Made by a program: the position numbers and the translations under genes
NCBI GenBank assembly: GCA_023105745.1
Contig: JALGQZ010000011.1
Location: 21,230,975-21,294,974 of the forward strand
Length of the DNA stretch: 64,000 nucleotides
Source: Austropuccinia psidii
Taxonomy: Eukaryota; Basidiomycota; Pucciniomycetes; Pucciniales; Sphaerophragmiaceae
Reading direction: 5' to 3'
The notes under the pieces: model-generated
Told to the model about the DNA's origin: nothing
The model's database searches: none
What the model saw: only the letters and a program-made list of their open reading frames with translations
Shown here: positions 47,281 to 58,775 of the stretch, piece after piece
Layout: each line of letters opens with the position of its first letter
Numbering within the stretch: the first letter of the stretch is position 1

Positions 47281-49074
47281 TGTGAGCCTTAGAGGTATTT
47301 TCATATACCCAAAAGACCACAAAAGATAAATTAAGACACAAAAATAAATAAAATAAATTTATTTATATTATAAAAATAAAAATTGAAATATAAATACAAA
47401 TTTATATTTAAAAACCAAAATTTAACTATAATTTAAAAATAAAATTACAATAAAATTTAAAATTCTGAAATTATATTTTTACTTGTAAAAATTAAGTAAA
47501 AATGAATTTTTGATAAAAATTGTGAAATTAAAATTTATTTGGTAAAAAGTTATATAAAATATATTATAGCTTTTCATCCAATAAATAAAAATATAAAAAT
47601 TATTTCACCATTTGATTCCTCATAAAAAATTAGGTGGGGTCACCTCTGAGTGAAAGTTTTGTAACTCAACTCTGAATAAGCTTAAATTAAGTTTTTAGTA
47701 TTTTCAATACAAAAATTGAAAGTCCTCAAAACGTTAATACAATTCACACTACATGTTGTGTTAACCATCAAATTTTGTGTTAAAATTGAGGTGTTGTGTT
47801 TAGTTTAGAAGTTATGAGGAATTGAAGTATTTTCAATTGAATTCAATTGAAATGTCAAAATGTGCACATGTATTACATAAGTGAACTTTGATTTACATAT
47901 GAGTTATCAATTATTATTGTATTGTACTGTACCATTCAATTGAATTACATATGTAAACTATAAGTATAATACATGATGAGGAATTAAAGGAAAAAATAAA
48001 TTGGAAAAATTAAAATTGGGGGGAAAGGAACTCTAGCTCTAAGGGGGAGCCAGACCCCCAAAAACCTTTCTGGCTGGCGTGGTATGTCAAAATACATGCA
48101 AAAGTTCATCAGTTTTGGGCTGGAATTGAGTCACAGGGTCTGTGACTCAATTGATGATGAGGTTTTGATACCAACCAGGGTGGTTTTAACTGCTTCCAAG
48201 AGGGTAAAACTACCCTTAAGTTAAAACAATGTTAGTAAAAACAGTTTTAACTGGTTTTTACGCCTCTTACACACATTCTGACGTGTTTTGAAGGCTCTAG
48301 ACCAGGTATTGCTATAGTAATGGCTGATTTAAGGGTCTTAAATGGCTAAAACTGGCTTAAACCAGCCCTTTTTGGTCTAAAACAGGGTTCAATGATGCCA
48401 TAATTGGCTTTTCTGTTGTCAGACTGTTTTTCACGACTGACAAGAGTAAATTTTACTTTTGGAGTAAGAAAATTTATGGCTATAAAAGAATGTCTTCTTT
48501 GCCCCACTTTTCTCTTCATGTTAGAATCTTTTCCTTTTATAATTAGTTTAAACACTGTTGAACCAATCAATAAAGGATTCCAGCCACCCTTTTTAAATAA
48601 TTTTAAACCTTTTTACCACCCAAAAAAATCATTATAATCATTTCTTGTAACTCAAAGTGAATTAAAGCATCTTTCATCACTGTTAACTTTGTCACTTTGT
48701 TTCTAAATTCACTCTTGTCACTTTTGGGAGTGTTTTCTCTTTAATATTCTTTTTAAAGACTTTGTTCTTTATTTAATTGCTTGCAGTTCATTGCTCAATT
48801 AATTCCAATCAAAATTTCTCTTGAAGAAATTCCTTTTGTAGCCTTAAAATATCTCTTGTAAAGTATTTTTTGGATAAATTTTTATTGTTGGTAAAACAAT
48901 AAATCTTTATAATATTATTGTTTTATACTAATAAAGTTATAAACAATAAAATTGGTGTGTTTTCTCTTAAAAATAATATTTCTTACTATTTTTAATTGAT
49001 TTTTACCTTATACAAATTTTGAGGACATGAAAAGTACTCGATTTTTAATCAAAGCTTCATAGCCGCACCTTACA
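47281..49074 (+). repeat. Gypsy2 3' LTR
   Basis: Copy of 39901-41674 with substitutions and small indels. The hairpin with two TGASTCA boxes is perfect (48124-48152). The antisense frame is kept except for a frameshift near its end. Confidence 0.95.
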
Positions 49075-49079
49075 AAAGT

Positions 49080-49638
49080 GCTTTTAAATATATTAATTAT
49101 CATATATGAATATATTTATTTATTATATTATTTTTTAATGATATAAATTATATTATTATATTTCTTTAATAATATAATTATTTTTTTACGCCTTAATTAT
49201 GATAATTCTTTGTTATTATAATTATTTTCATCTTATTTATTTTATTTATAAGGAAATTCATAGTAAAATAAGTAAAATATTAGTAATTTTTCTTATTGTT
49301 TCATAGTCAAACCTTAACATATTTTCACTTCAAATAGTATTATAGCTATAGCTTGGTGTAATATTTCTTTCATCCCATTTTTTCCTTCAACATCCACAAA
49401 GAATCTGTCAAATAGCTATACCAATCTTTCTCAAGGTATTATTGGAGTATTAGTGAGTTATTTAACAAATTCTTCAAGTTATTTCTCCATTTTTAGTTCT
49501 CTTCAAGAATTTATAATAGTTACTCTGAAAAAGAGAATTATTAATTAAAATAAGTTTCTCTTGTATAATTTAAAATTATTTCAATAAGAAGTTTTATTAT
49601 TAAGAATTTTTGTAATTGACTCCAGTAAGAAATTAATG
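49080..49638 (+). other. Continuation of the sequence split by Gypsy2
   Basis: AT-rich, no frame, no repeat partner. It joins 39,895 on the left (target AAAGT) and 59,764 on the right (target CTTAC). Confidence 0.55.
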
Positions 49639-49643
49639 CTTAC

Positions 49644-51148
49644 TGTCAGGGTGAGTCTATATAGTAGCTATAAAATGTAAATACAAGCTGGTATTATGAC
49701 TGTGACACGTCAAAAACAAATAATAAATTAAATCTTCAGGTCCTACTGCTACGTGGTAACAGTGGTGATGAGTCTATTGAGGACCTGGGTTGCAATGCTC
49801 TAATATCTTTGACTGTAAAGAAACACTACAATAATTATATTCTAATTATATCTTTAATAATTCTAAGGACACTACTGATGGATAACAGTCTTGTCACGTA
49901 AGAATATAGGTAAAGTAAGATAAGATGATGGGTTTTTGAAGGAAAAAACCCTTCTTTTTATATCTTTCAAGACTGTCAAGAGTTATTAACTCTTCACACG
50001 TCAGAGGAGTGAAAATTTTCACTCCAATGGTCAGTCTGTGGTTCTGGATCCTCAATTCTGACGTCAGTAGAGGCAGAATTGTGGTTTTGGAGCCACAAAT
50101 GATCATTCTGGATCAATACAGGGTGAAAAAACTTTTCACCTGCCACATCAGCACTTGGATGACGTTGTTCTGGTGTCTTTATGATCAATACTAGTCATTC
50201 TGGGCGGGTTTAAGCTTTGAACAACCATTATTTTGAGTATCAAGACAGTACTGGTTGGTACAGGTTTGGTACAGGCCAGTAGTCATCAAAATACTTCCAA
50301 CCAAGATATCTTAGTCAGTTTTTGAGATATCAAGAAACCAAGAGCACAGAACTGAAGGGCTTAATGAGCTCTTCAATTTGGTATGCTTCATGTTTACCCT
50401 TCTTTCAAATAGCAAAAGTTATAAGGGTTTTAAGTTTTTGGATGTATTTTTGTACATCAGTATGAGGCTTCAAAAACTTCCATGCAAGATATCTTCTTCA
50501 ATTTGGAAGATATCTGTATTCTGATGATACAGTTTTGTAGGGCTTGATTAGCTCTACAGTTTGGTATATTACACTGTACAGTTGTATGAGTGTATGCCAA
50601 AGATACAGGGGTTTGTTTACTTTCTTGTTTTCAGAATATCTGTATTTCTGGTTGTTAAACCTTTGAACCAAGATCCCTCAGTCAATTTAAGAGATACAGA
50701 GGTCTAATGTATCTCAAATTAAAGCTCTTGTTTATATCTTTAATTTGGTTATACGTTTGTACAGTTTTGTACAAGCCCTCCTTGACTTTCAGGGGGGTCT
50801 TGGTTTTGAAATAAAGGTCATATGGTATCTCCAGTTGTAGTGGTGTTACAACAACATGGATGATATCATTGTGTAGCTCTCTATGTGAGCTTTAAGAAAA
50901 ATACCATTTTGGTATATAATAGCTTAAATATGCATAAGTTAGATGAGAGGTGAAAATAAGGGTTTTGACCCGTTTATTCTCCTCTAGGTTTCCTTATTCT
51001 GTTTGGATAAGGTTGGTGTTTAATTTAAGAGGATTGTTTTCTCTTATTTATTACCTGTATTGACTATGTTTGTTCAATACTTGTCATACAATTATTTATG
51101 GTATGTTGGATGTCATGCTAGTGCTCTGTTTTGAGTCACAGGCTGACA
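49644..51148 (-). repeat. Gypsy3 3' LTR
   Basis: It lies downstream of the minus-strand polyprotein. About 99% identical to the 5' LTR. Confidence 0.96.
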
Positions 51149-51159
51149 TACCCTCCCTC
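51149..51159 (-). other. Gypsy3 polypurine tract
   Basis: GAGGGAGGGTA on the minus strand, touching the 3' LTR. Confidence 0.75.
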
Positions 51160-51172
51160 AAAAGAAGGCTCA

Positions 51173-54100
51173 TCATTGATGAGACTCTTCAGCCCTCCTG
51201 GAGGCTCTGAATCTTCTGAGGTGTATTTGTCCATCTGGGATTTCTTTCTCAGTTAACCATTTATCTTTATCTGCTGGTTGATTCTTAAATCTAACCAGAT
51301 ATTGCCTGTTGTCTTTCCCATTAATTCTTATTTTCCTGGCTTTAATGATCTTTTTCACTGGTCCAGGTGAGTCATCTTCCTCTACCAATCTTTCATGGGT
51401 GACTGTCTTCTTTCTGTCAGGGAATTTCTCCTAATCTGTCTGGTGATAAGGTTTGACCAGGCTCACAGGGAAAACTGGGTGTTTCCTAGAGAACTCTTTG
51501 GTCAGGTTGACTTCTACTGAATTCTTTCCTATTAATTTAATAATGGTGAATGGTCCTATGAATGAGTCTCTCATCTTCTTGGGTCCTCTTAGGTTGTTGA
51601 AGTTAAGAGTTGAGATTAGAACTTGGTCTCCTTCTTTGAAATCAGGTTCTTGGTGACTTTTATCATATCTCTGTTTGTTATATAATTTGGCTTCAGCCAC
51701 ACATTGCGCTGCTTTTTCACGGGCAGTCTTCCACATTGTGTGGAAGTCCTTAGCTGTGGGGTGTACTGAGAGGAGGTTCTTCTTCAAGTAGTCTACTTGA
51801 AGTAGTGGGTTCCATCCTTTCTCTAATGTGGCAGGGGTTTTTCCTGTCACTGAGTGTATACTTGTGTTGTATGCCAATTGTACAGCTGGTAAGAGGGTTA
51901 CCCAGTCATGGGTATATCCCTCATTGTCTTTATATTCCATGCCATATGCACAAAACCTTCTAATGATGTCTTCTAATGTTTGGATCATTCTTTCTGCTAG
52001 ACCATCTGTTTGTGGATGGTAAGCTGTGGAGAATGCTAGTTTGGTTCCCAGCATCTCATATAGATTAGTCCAAAATTCTGATGTGAATTTAGGGTCTCTG
52101 TCACTAATTATAATTCTTGGAACTCCACAGTTAGCTATCACATTGTTCCAGAACAATATGGCTGTGTCCATTGCTGTGTCCTCTTTGTGACAGGGGAGAC
52201 ATCTGAAACTCTTGCTGTACCTGTCTACTACTACTAGGCATGCATTAAAGCTGTCTTTCCCTCCAGGGACCTGGCCTGTTACCCAATCCATGTTTATTAT
52301 TTCCCAGGGGTGTTTGGGCTCCTCTATACTCTGGAGTAATCCATATCTTTTGCCATGACTTCTGTTGGCTTTTTGGCATCTGGTACAAGTGTTGATGTAT
52401 TCACTCAAGTCTTTTTCCCACTTTGGCCACCAAGCTGTGCTAAAGACTCTTTCTTTAGTTCTTTCTTCACTCATATGTCCCATGTATGGGCAGTCATGGC
52501 ATTCCTGTAGTATCAGGGAAATATGTTCTCTATTTATTATTACCAGGGCACTTGTGTGTTTTTCCCTATGGTACAGTAGATCATCTATCAGAAAAAATCT
52601 ATTTTCTTTGAAGTTTTTGAGCCATGGCTCTTCCAATTGGCTCTCTAGTTCAGGACTCCTGTACTTTTGTTTTAATAGTTGTATCAATATACTACACTGT
52701 TTGTGTTTATTGTATGCTGATTGTACTATGCTAAAGAATTCTGTATTCAGATTAGAGGAGCTGATTCCCAGTATGGGTATCTCTTTACTCTCCCCATAGC
52801 TCTGTGCTGGGTCTGATGGGTCATTCCCTAATGCCCAGTTTGATAGTTTGAAGTTCTTTCTCCTATCTATCTCCATGCATTGTATAGGTATTTTGGTCCC
52901 ATTTTCTGGGTCATATGCTGGATTCTCTTGGTCATTCTTAAGTGGCCACCTGCTGAGACCATCTGCATTAGTATGACTTTTCCCTTCTTTATAGATGATA
53001 GTCATATTCCCTCTGTATTCTTGTATGGCTATTTGCCACCTAAGCATGTGTCTGTTTGTTGTCTTCATGTTCAACAGTGATTTGAGGGCTGTGCAGTCAG
53101 TAAAAACTTCAAATACTGCTCCTTCTAAGTAGTAATGGAGTTTTTCTAATGCCCATACCAAGCATAGACATTCTGTCTGAGTAGCTCCATATATGGCTTC
53201 TGAGTCTTTCAGTTGTCTTGATATATAGCAAATTACTCCTTCTTTGGGTATTCCATCCACTAGTTGCCTCTGGTGTAGTGCTGCTCCTAGTCCTTGGCTA
53301 CATGCTGAATCTATATATAGTTTGAATGGTAGTTCAAAATCAGGCATCATTAGGACAGGGGCATTGGTCAGTTCATATTTGATCTTTTCAAATGCATCTC
53401 TTCTTTCCTTGGTAATTTCAAAGACTACATCTTTTGAGCACAGTTTGTATAGGCTACTAGTGATGTGTGCAAAGTTTTTTATGTGGCTTCTGTAGTAGCT
53501 AGCAAAGCCCAAAAAAGATTGCATTTCCTTGATGTTCTTTGGTACTGGTTTCTTCAGTACTGCAGCAACTTTATTTTGGTCTATAGCTAGGCTCAAACCT
53601 GAAACTTTGTGTCCTAGGGCTAGCAGTTCCTGCTGTCCAAAGTTACATTTTTTAAGAGATATCTTCATGTTGATTGGTGTGCATTTTCCCAATATTTTAT
53701 CAATTTTCTTCACATGGTCTTCCCATGTTTCTGAGTATATTTTGATATCATCAATGTACACTACCATCTACCCTTCCATTATTTCATCTTGAAATATGGT
53801 ATCCATCATCCTCTGAAAATGGGCTGGTGCATTCTTAATGCCAAATGGCATTCTAGTATATTCATATATGCCCATATGGCATATAATTCTTAGCAATTTG
53901 ATGGAATCTGGTTTCACCCCATTCTGGTGAAAGCCTTTCATGCAATCCATTTTTGTAATGAACTTGGCTTTTGCTAGTTTATCTAGTGCATGTGGTATCC
54001 TTGGGATGGGGTACCTATCTGCTTTGGTGTAATTATTCAAAGCCCTGAAGTCACCACATAGTCTGGATTTACCATCATGCCAAGTTATAAGGACTGGTGT

Positions 54101-57034
54101 AGTGACCTCTACTATCTCATTATGTCCTATTTTCCTTATGACCCCCATTTCTAGGAGTTCATTGATATGTTTCTCAATTTCTTTCCTAGTTTCAATGCTG
54201 GCTGGGTATGGTGGTCTCCTAAGCATAGGTGGATATGGTCTTTCTACATCCAGATATAATTCTATATCATGTCCTTTGATTTTTCCTAGTGGTTCATCTC
54301 CTATTTCAAAAGCTCCTCTATTCTTTCTCAATACTTTCAGTAAGTTGAGTTTCATTTTACTGGTGAGTTGAGTGCCATATTGGGCTTCTTTGAATTCTTC
54401 CACTAGTTTTTTCAAGGTGTTATCATTTGTTACATGATTTATGTCAAAGGAAAATTTTTTGTCTTTGTTTGTACCTATGGTAAGATATCTGTTTTTACTA
54501 TTGCAAATGTCCATACCATACATTCTTTGGTACTCTGTACCTAGTAAGAATCCTTGTACATGTGCATTCTCTAGAACTACAAATTCAGGTTCCAGTCTGA
54601 TATTTCATTTTTGGTGTGGGATAATTATCTCTTTGATTATTGTCCCCAGGGAGTGCATTTTGCCTGATGCACTTTTAAAGTTTCTAGCTTTTGTTGGGAT
54701 TATATCTTCTTCCCATTTGGGGAAGTGTTGTTTCAAGTATTCTTTTGCCACTATGGAGCAACTTGCTCCTGTGTCAATGATTATTGGGTGTTTACAGTTC
54801 TCAATATAAACTGTCAATTTTGTAGGTGTTCCATGAATGAATCCCATCCCTCTATTTGGGGTTACCAGGAATGTTTGTGCATTCTGTGTGTGCTTACAGA
54901 GCTCTTTGTCTGTTGTTATTTGTGGTATTCCTGAATCCAATTCAATGTCTTGTATGTCAAGTGAACTTTCTTCATTGCATTCCACTATGTATTCTTCTAT
55001 GGTATCAGGTTCACTTTGTGATTCTGCTCTCATACCATTTCCCATGCTGTCAGAATCAGATTTTTCACCTGTTTGTTCTTCTTCTGATTCTTCATCAATT
55101 GCATATATTTTCTTTTTTGGTTTTGTGCAATTGTTGGCATAGTGGTCTGGTGATCCACAGTTGTGGCACACATATTTCTTTTGTGGGGTTTCTTTCCCTT
55201 TTTCTTTGTTTGTCTCTTTAACTTCAGACCTCTTGTCTTTGAAGTTTGGTTTATAGGATGTGTACCTTCCTATGGAGGTTTTTTTTCTCACATCTTGTAT
55301 GACATTTGCTATGTCATCAATGCTGCTGATGTTGTTGCATCTGCATTTGACTGCATGTTCTAGATCTCCTGGCAATTTTGTTAGGAGTTTATGGTTTCTC
55401 ATTTCTATTGTCATATTGGGATCAATAGCTTTTAGCCTCTTTGTTTGTTTGAGGCACCATTCATAAGGGTCTTTTTCTGTGGAGTATCTATCACTTTCAA
55501 AGGACATGGTCTTTTGCCAGATCCAACTACCATTGCTATACTTTTGTATAATCTGGTTCCTCCACCATGGCCAGCTTTTCCTGCCATGTATTTCTTTCAT
55601 CTCAGTATACCATATGTTTGCATAGCCTCTGAATGCTGTGTTAAGTCTTGTTGTGATCCAGTAGTCTGGTATCTTTGGGACATCAACAAAGAGTCCATCA
55701 ATATAGTCAATGATCTCCATATGGTCATATTCCCCAATTCCTGAGAACTTTGGCCAGTTTGTTACTTCTGGTAACTGTTTTAGTGCCTGTTTCTCTGAAT
55801 AGTTGAGATTTTCCCCATCTTGGTACACTGACTCTGATCTTAACTTTGGAATCTGATATTCAGGTTCCTGGTAATAGTCTTTATCCTCTTCTTTCAATTT
55901 TGTAGAGGTAGTAGGTTGACCTTGTGTTGGAGGGTATTGATTGTCTTCCCTGTCATAGAGGTAATCAATTTCTTTGTCAAAGTTATCCTGTTGCTGCTGG
56001 ATACTCCTCAGATCCCTCCTCACAGTTTGTTGTTCTTCTAGAATTGAATTCAACTGTCTGTTAGTTTTTTCAAATTCTGTCCAAATTTTGGCCAGATTTG
56101 TATTTAAGTCTTTTATGACTGTTGCTTGGAAAGCATTTTCTTCTTTCAATGTTTCCACTTCTGTCCTCATTTTTCCTGAGGTTTCATGTGTCCAATCCAT
56201 GAATTGGGCCAATTTGGTCCATGTGAATTTGTTTTCAAACTCATGAGTGTGGATTGTAGTTTCAGTTATTAATTCTGGGTCTATTGAGTCAGAACTATCA
56301 AAACTATTTGTAGGTACAACTATTTCTTGCTTTTGTGTACTTCTTGGACTAAGTCCATCAGCTTTTTCATCAATGGGTCTGCTTCCTTCTTCCTCTGGTT
56401 GAAAGAAGTTTTGTTTTTCCCTTGGGCTCCTTTTCTCCTGTTGGAAACTACCTGGAAGGGTTGGGGAGCCTTGGATGAAGTTTCCTTTGGCTTGTAGGGC
56501 CTGGAACTGCTGGATTGTTGTGGGGAAGATGGGACTTCTCCTTCCATTTCTGGGGGTACCTGAATCTGACTGGGCTCTTCCTTGTGCCAATATCTCTCTA
56601 TGGCTTGTATGGCTGCCTGGTTCTCTTTGATTCTGGTTGCTCTTTCTTCTAAGAGTTTGAAATTCTTGTTGGGATTCCAACCTTGCATTTCTGTCATAAG
56701 TTCCATCCAAGCCATTTGCTTGAGACAGATCTTCTGGGTTGTTATGCCCACTTCTGCCCATGATGCTGCCATAGTGAACATTTTGTTGTCCATGCTCCAT
56801 GTGAAGAGGTCTCTCAGGAGTTTGTGTGTTTGGAGGACCTGTTCTGTATCTGTACAATCTCCTGGTTGGACTTCTGGGTTGAATTTGATTTGGAATAAGA
56901 CCTTGGGTAGGAGTTCCCTGATGGTAAGTCCTTTGCTGGTCATTTGCTCCAGTTCTTCTTCCTCTGTGTCTTCTTGGCCAGTGTTCTGGTTGATTTCTCA
57001 GGAATCCAAGATCTCTAAGAAGTGGAGGTGTCAT
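51173..57034 (-). pseudogene. gag-pol: Gypsy3 Gag-Pol polyprotein with three stop codons
   Basis: One frame of 1954 codons from ATG 57034 to the stop at 51173, with no frameshift. The head (to about residue 240) is Arg/Gln/Pro-rich; a coiled coil follows at about 270-360. The Gag core starts near 425 (WPKFSGIGEYDHMEI). The zinc knuckle is at 623-636 (CHNCGSPDHYANNC, intact), protease DTGA at 754, RT YIDD near 1093-1096, RNase [19 protein letters not shown], integrase HHCC and D,D-35-E ([21 protein letters not shown]), and a chromodomain-like tail (RQYLVRFKNQPADKDKW). Stops are TGA 54605-54607 between protease and RT, TAG 53768-53770 where relatives have the Trp of EGW, and TAG 51431-51433 before the tail. 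Confidence 0.93.
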
Positions 57035-57571
57035 GTTAACAATGTTAAAAAATGACAGACAATAAAAAATGTTGTATTTTTCAAGGTTTATTTACCTTTA
57101 GCAGGCCCTTGTACAAATTTATGATCTATACTCTTTGGCAATTTGCCTTTAGAGTTTACAACTGGGTTGATAACAGTGATTTTCTGTTTCTCAATTTGTT
57201 TTGGTGATCCAACTGGTTTTGTTGGAGCTTTTCTGGGTTTTTTGGCCCTTGGCACGGCTATTGTGGTCCAATCTTTTGAGTTGATTGTCACTTCACTGTG
57301 TCTTTTCTGCTTGCCCTTGGTTTTTGGCATCACCTCTCTGTCTTCTGAGGCTGTCACAGATGGATTTCCTTGTGACTGGGTTTCTAATGGAATGTAGTCT
57401 TTTTCCACTATTCAGAAAAGATATTTCAGATTGTATATCAGTATCTTATGATAAAACAAAATGATTATATTCAATTCTACTGTTATTTTTTGAAATTTTT
57501 AAGTATTTTATGTTTTTTTTATTATTTTTATATGTTTTTATTGAAAAATAACAGTTTTTGAGTTTTTCACT
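56320..57571 (-). CDS. Gypsy3 spliced upstream ORF overlapping gag
   Basis: Exon 57407-57096 reads EKDYIPLETQSQ and is rich in Lys, Pro and Thr. Its donor GTAAAT and an AG at 57016-57015 remove 81 bp (57095-57015) and join it to the +1 frame relative to gag. One TGA near 57,002 follows, then the frame is open for at least 207 codons from an ATG at 56943 to a stop at 56320. That part looks folded (TEQVLQTHKLLRDLFTWSM, LKQMAWMELMTEM), then has a Pro/Ser/Lys linker and a charged end. A start codon can be built by splicing A (57571, before a GTGAAA donor) to TG (57407-57406). The gag ATG lies inside the 81-bp intron. Expression is not shown. Confidence 0.5.
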
Positions 57572-58232
57572 TATGTTTTATAAATGAAAACTGTAATATC
57601 CAAGTGTTTTGTGAATGATTCACTTGGATATTATTGTGTTTTTGTATAAACACGTCAAATTTATTAAATTATAATAAATTTGATTTGTTATTATAAATAT
57701 TATAAATAATATTTATTATAACACTTGATATTTGATTCAAATATCAATTAATTACAAGTTTTCACGTCAATTTGAGTGATATCTTGTTTTAAAGGAAATA
57801 TTTAATTAAAATATTCCTTATAAATAATAAAAAATTATTTTATTATTTAATATTTATTAATTATTTATTAATGAATGTTTCTATAATAATTTTCACGCAC
57901 TTTGGTGAAAAATAATAGTAAAATAAATAATATACTGTTTGTATATTATTATTTATATTGAAATTTAAATAATACTGTTGTATTATTATTAAATTTCGTG
58001 GAAATTATTGCAATATAATAAAAAGGAGGATTTTTACTCCTACTCTCAACAAAAATATTTTGTAATATATATTTTTGGAGGAAAAAAATTTGTATATATA
58101 ATATATGATGCTAAAAAAAATGATAATAATATAAAATAAATTAGAAATTTTACTCACTTTTAGTAAAATACCTTGTAAATAGCTGAATTTTACGCCTAAT
58201 TCAGTTCAAAACACGTCCAATAAGGTTGAAAA

Positions 58233-58250
58233 ACCACGGCCAGGCCCCCA
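58233..58250 (-). other. Gypsy3 primer-binding-site candidate
   Basis: TGGGGGCCTGGCCGTGGT on the minus strand, three bases behind the 5' LTR. Related to the Gypsy2 and LTR-X2 words. Confidence 0.55.
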
Positions 58251-58564
58251 AAATGTCAGGGTGAGTCTATATAGTAGCTATAAAATGTAAATACAAGCTG
58301 GTATTATGACTGTGACACGTCAAAAACAAATAATAAATTAAATCTTCAGGTCCTACTGCTACGTGGTAACAGTGGTGATGAGTCTATTGAGGACCTGGGT
58401 TGCAATGCTCTAATATCTATGACTGTAAAGAAACACTACAATAATTATATTCTAATTATATCTTTAATAATTCTAAGGACACTACTGATGGATAACAGTC
58501 TTGTCACGTAAGAATATAGGTAAAGTAAGATAAGATGATGGGTTTTTGAAGGAAAAAACCCTTC

Positions 58565-58572
58565 TTTTTATA
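58565..58572 (-). promoter_or_regulatory. Gypsy3 LTR TATA box
   Basis: TATAAAAA on the minus strand. ACGT-core sites lie 36-210 bases upstream. Confidence 0.5.
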
Positions 58573-58607
58573 TCTTTCAAGACTGTCAAGAGTTATTAAC
58601 TCTTCAC

Positions 58608-58775
58608 ACGTCAGAGGAGTGAAAATTTTCACTCCAATGGTCAGTCTGTGGTTCTGGATCCTCAATTCTGACGTCAGTAGAGGCAGAATTGTGGTTTTGG
58701 AGCCACAAATGATCATTCTGGATCAATACAGGGTGAAAAAACTTTTCACCTGCCACGTCAGCACTTGGATGACGT
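58608..58775 (-). promoter_or_regulatory. Group of ACGT-core (bZIP-type) sites upstream of TATA
   Basis: ACGT occurs at 58608, 58671, 58755 and 58772; the second is a perfect CRE, TGACGTCA (58669-58676). CREB/ATF-type bZIP proteins bind such sites, and Tf elements of fission yeast are known to respond to Atf1. A regulatory role here is inferred. Copies in the 3' LTR are almost all kept. Confidence 0.5.

Larger units (their letters stand above)
39901..49074 (+). mobile_element. Gypsy2: full-length Ty3/Gypsy element, integrase deleted
   Basis: Two LTRs (1774 and 1794 bp) in direct orientation enclose gag-pol. A perfect 5-bp target repeat AAAGT lies at 39896-39900 and 49075-49079. A primer-binding-site candidate follows the first LTR and a polypurine tract precedes the second. 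The LTRs differ at many positions and by several indels, so the insertion is clearly older than Gypsy3. Pol carries at least seven stops or frameshifts, and the integrase core has been deleted. Confidence 0.96.

Noticed and set aside
52365..52799. Open frames on the plus strand inside Gypsy3 and similar opposite-strand frames in other pol regions
   Set aside because: They are opposite-strand shadows of conserved pol motifs with no family likeness.
51173..57034. The three stops in Gypsy3 as programmed readthrough or a variant genetic code
   Set aside because: TGA and TAG are both involved, positions do not match a usual gag/pol border, and the related elements have sense codons there.
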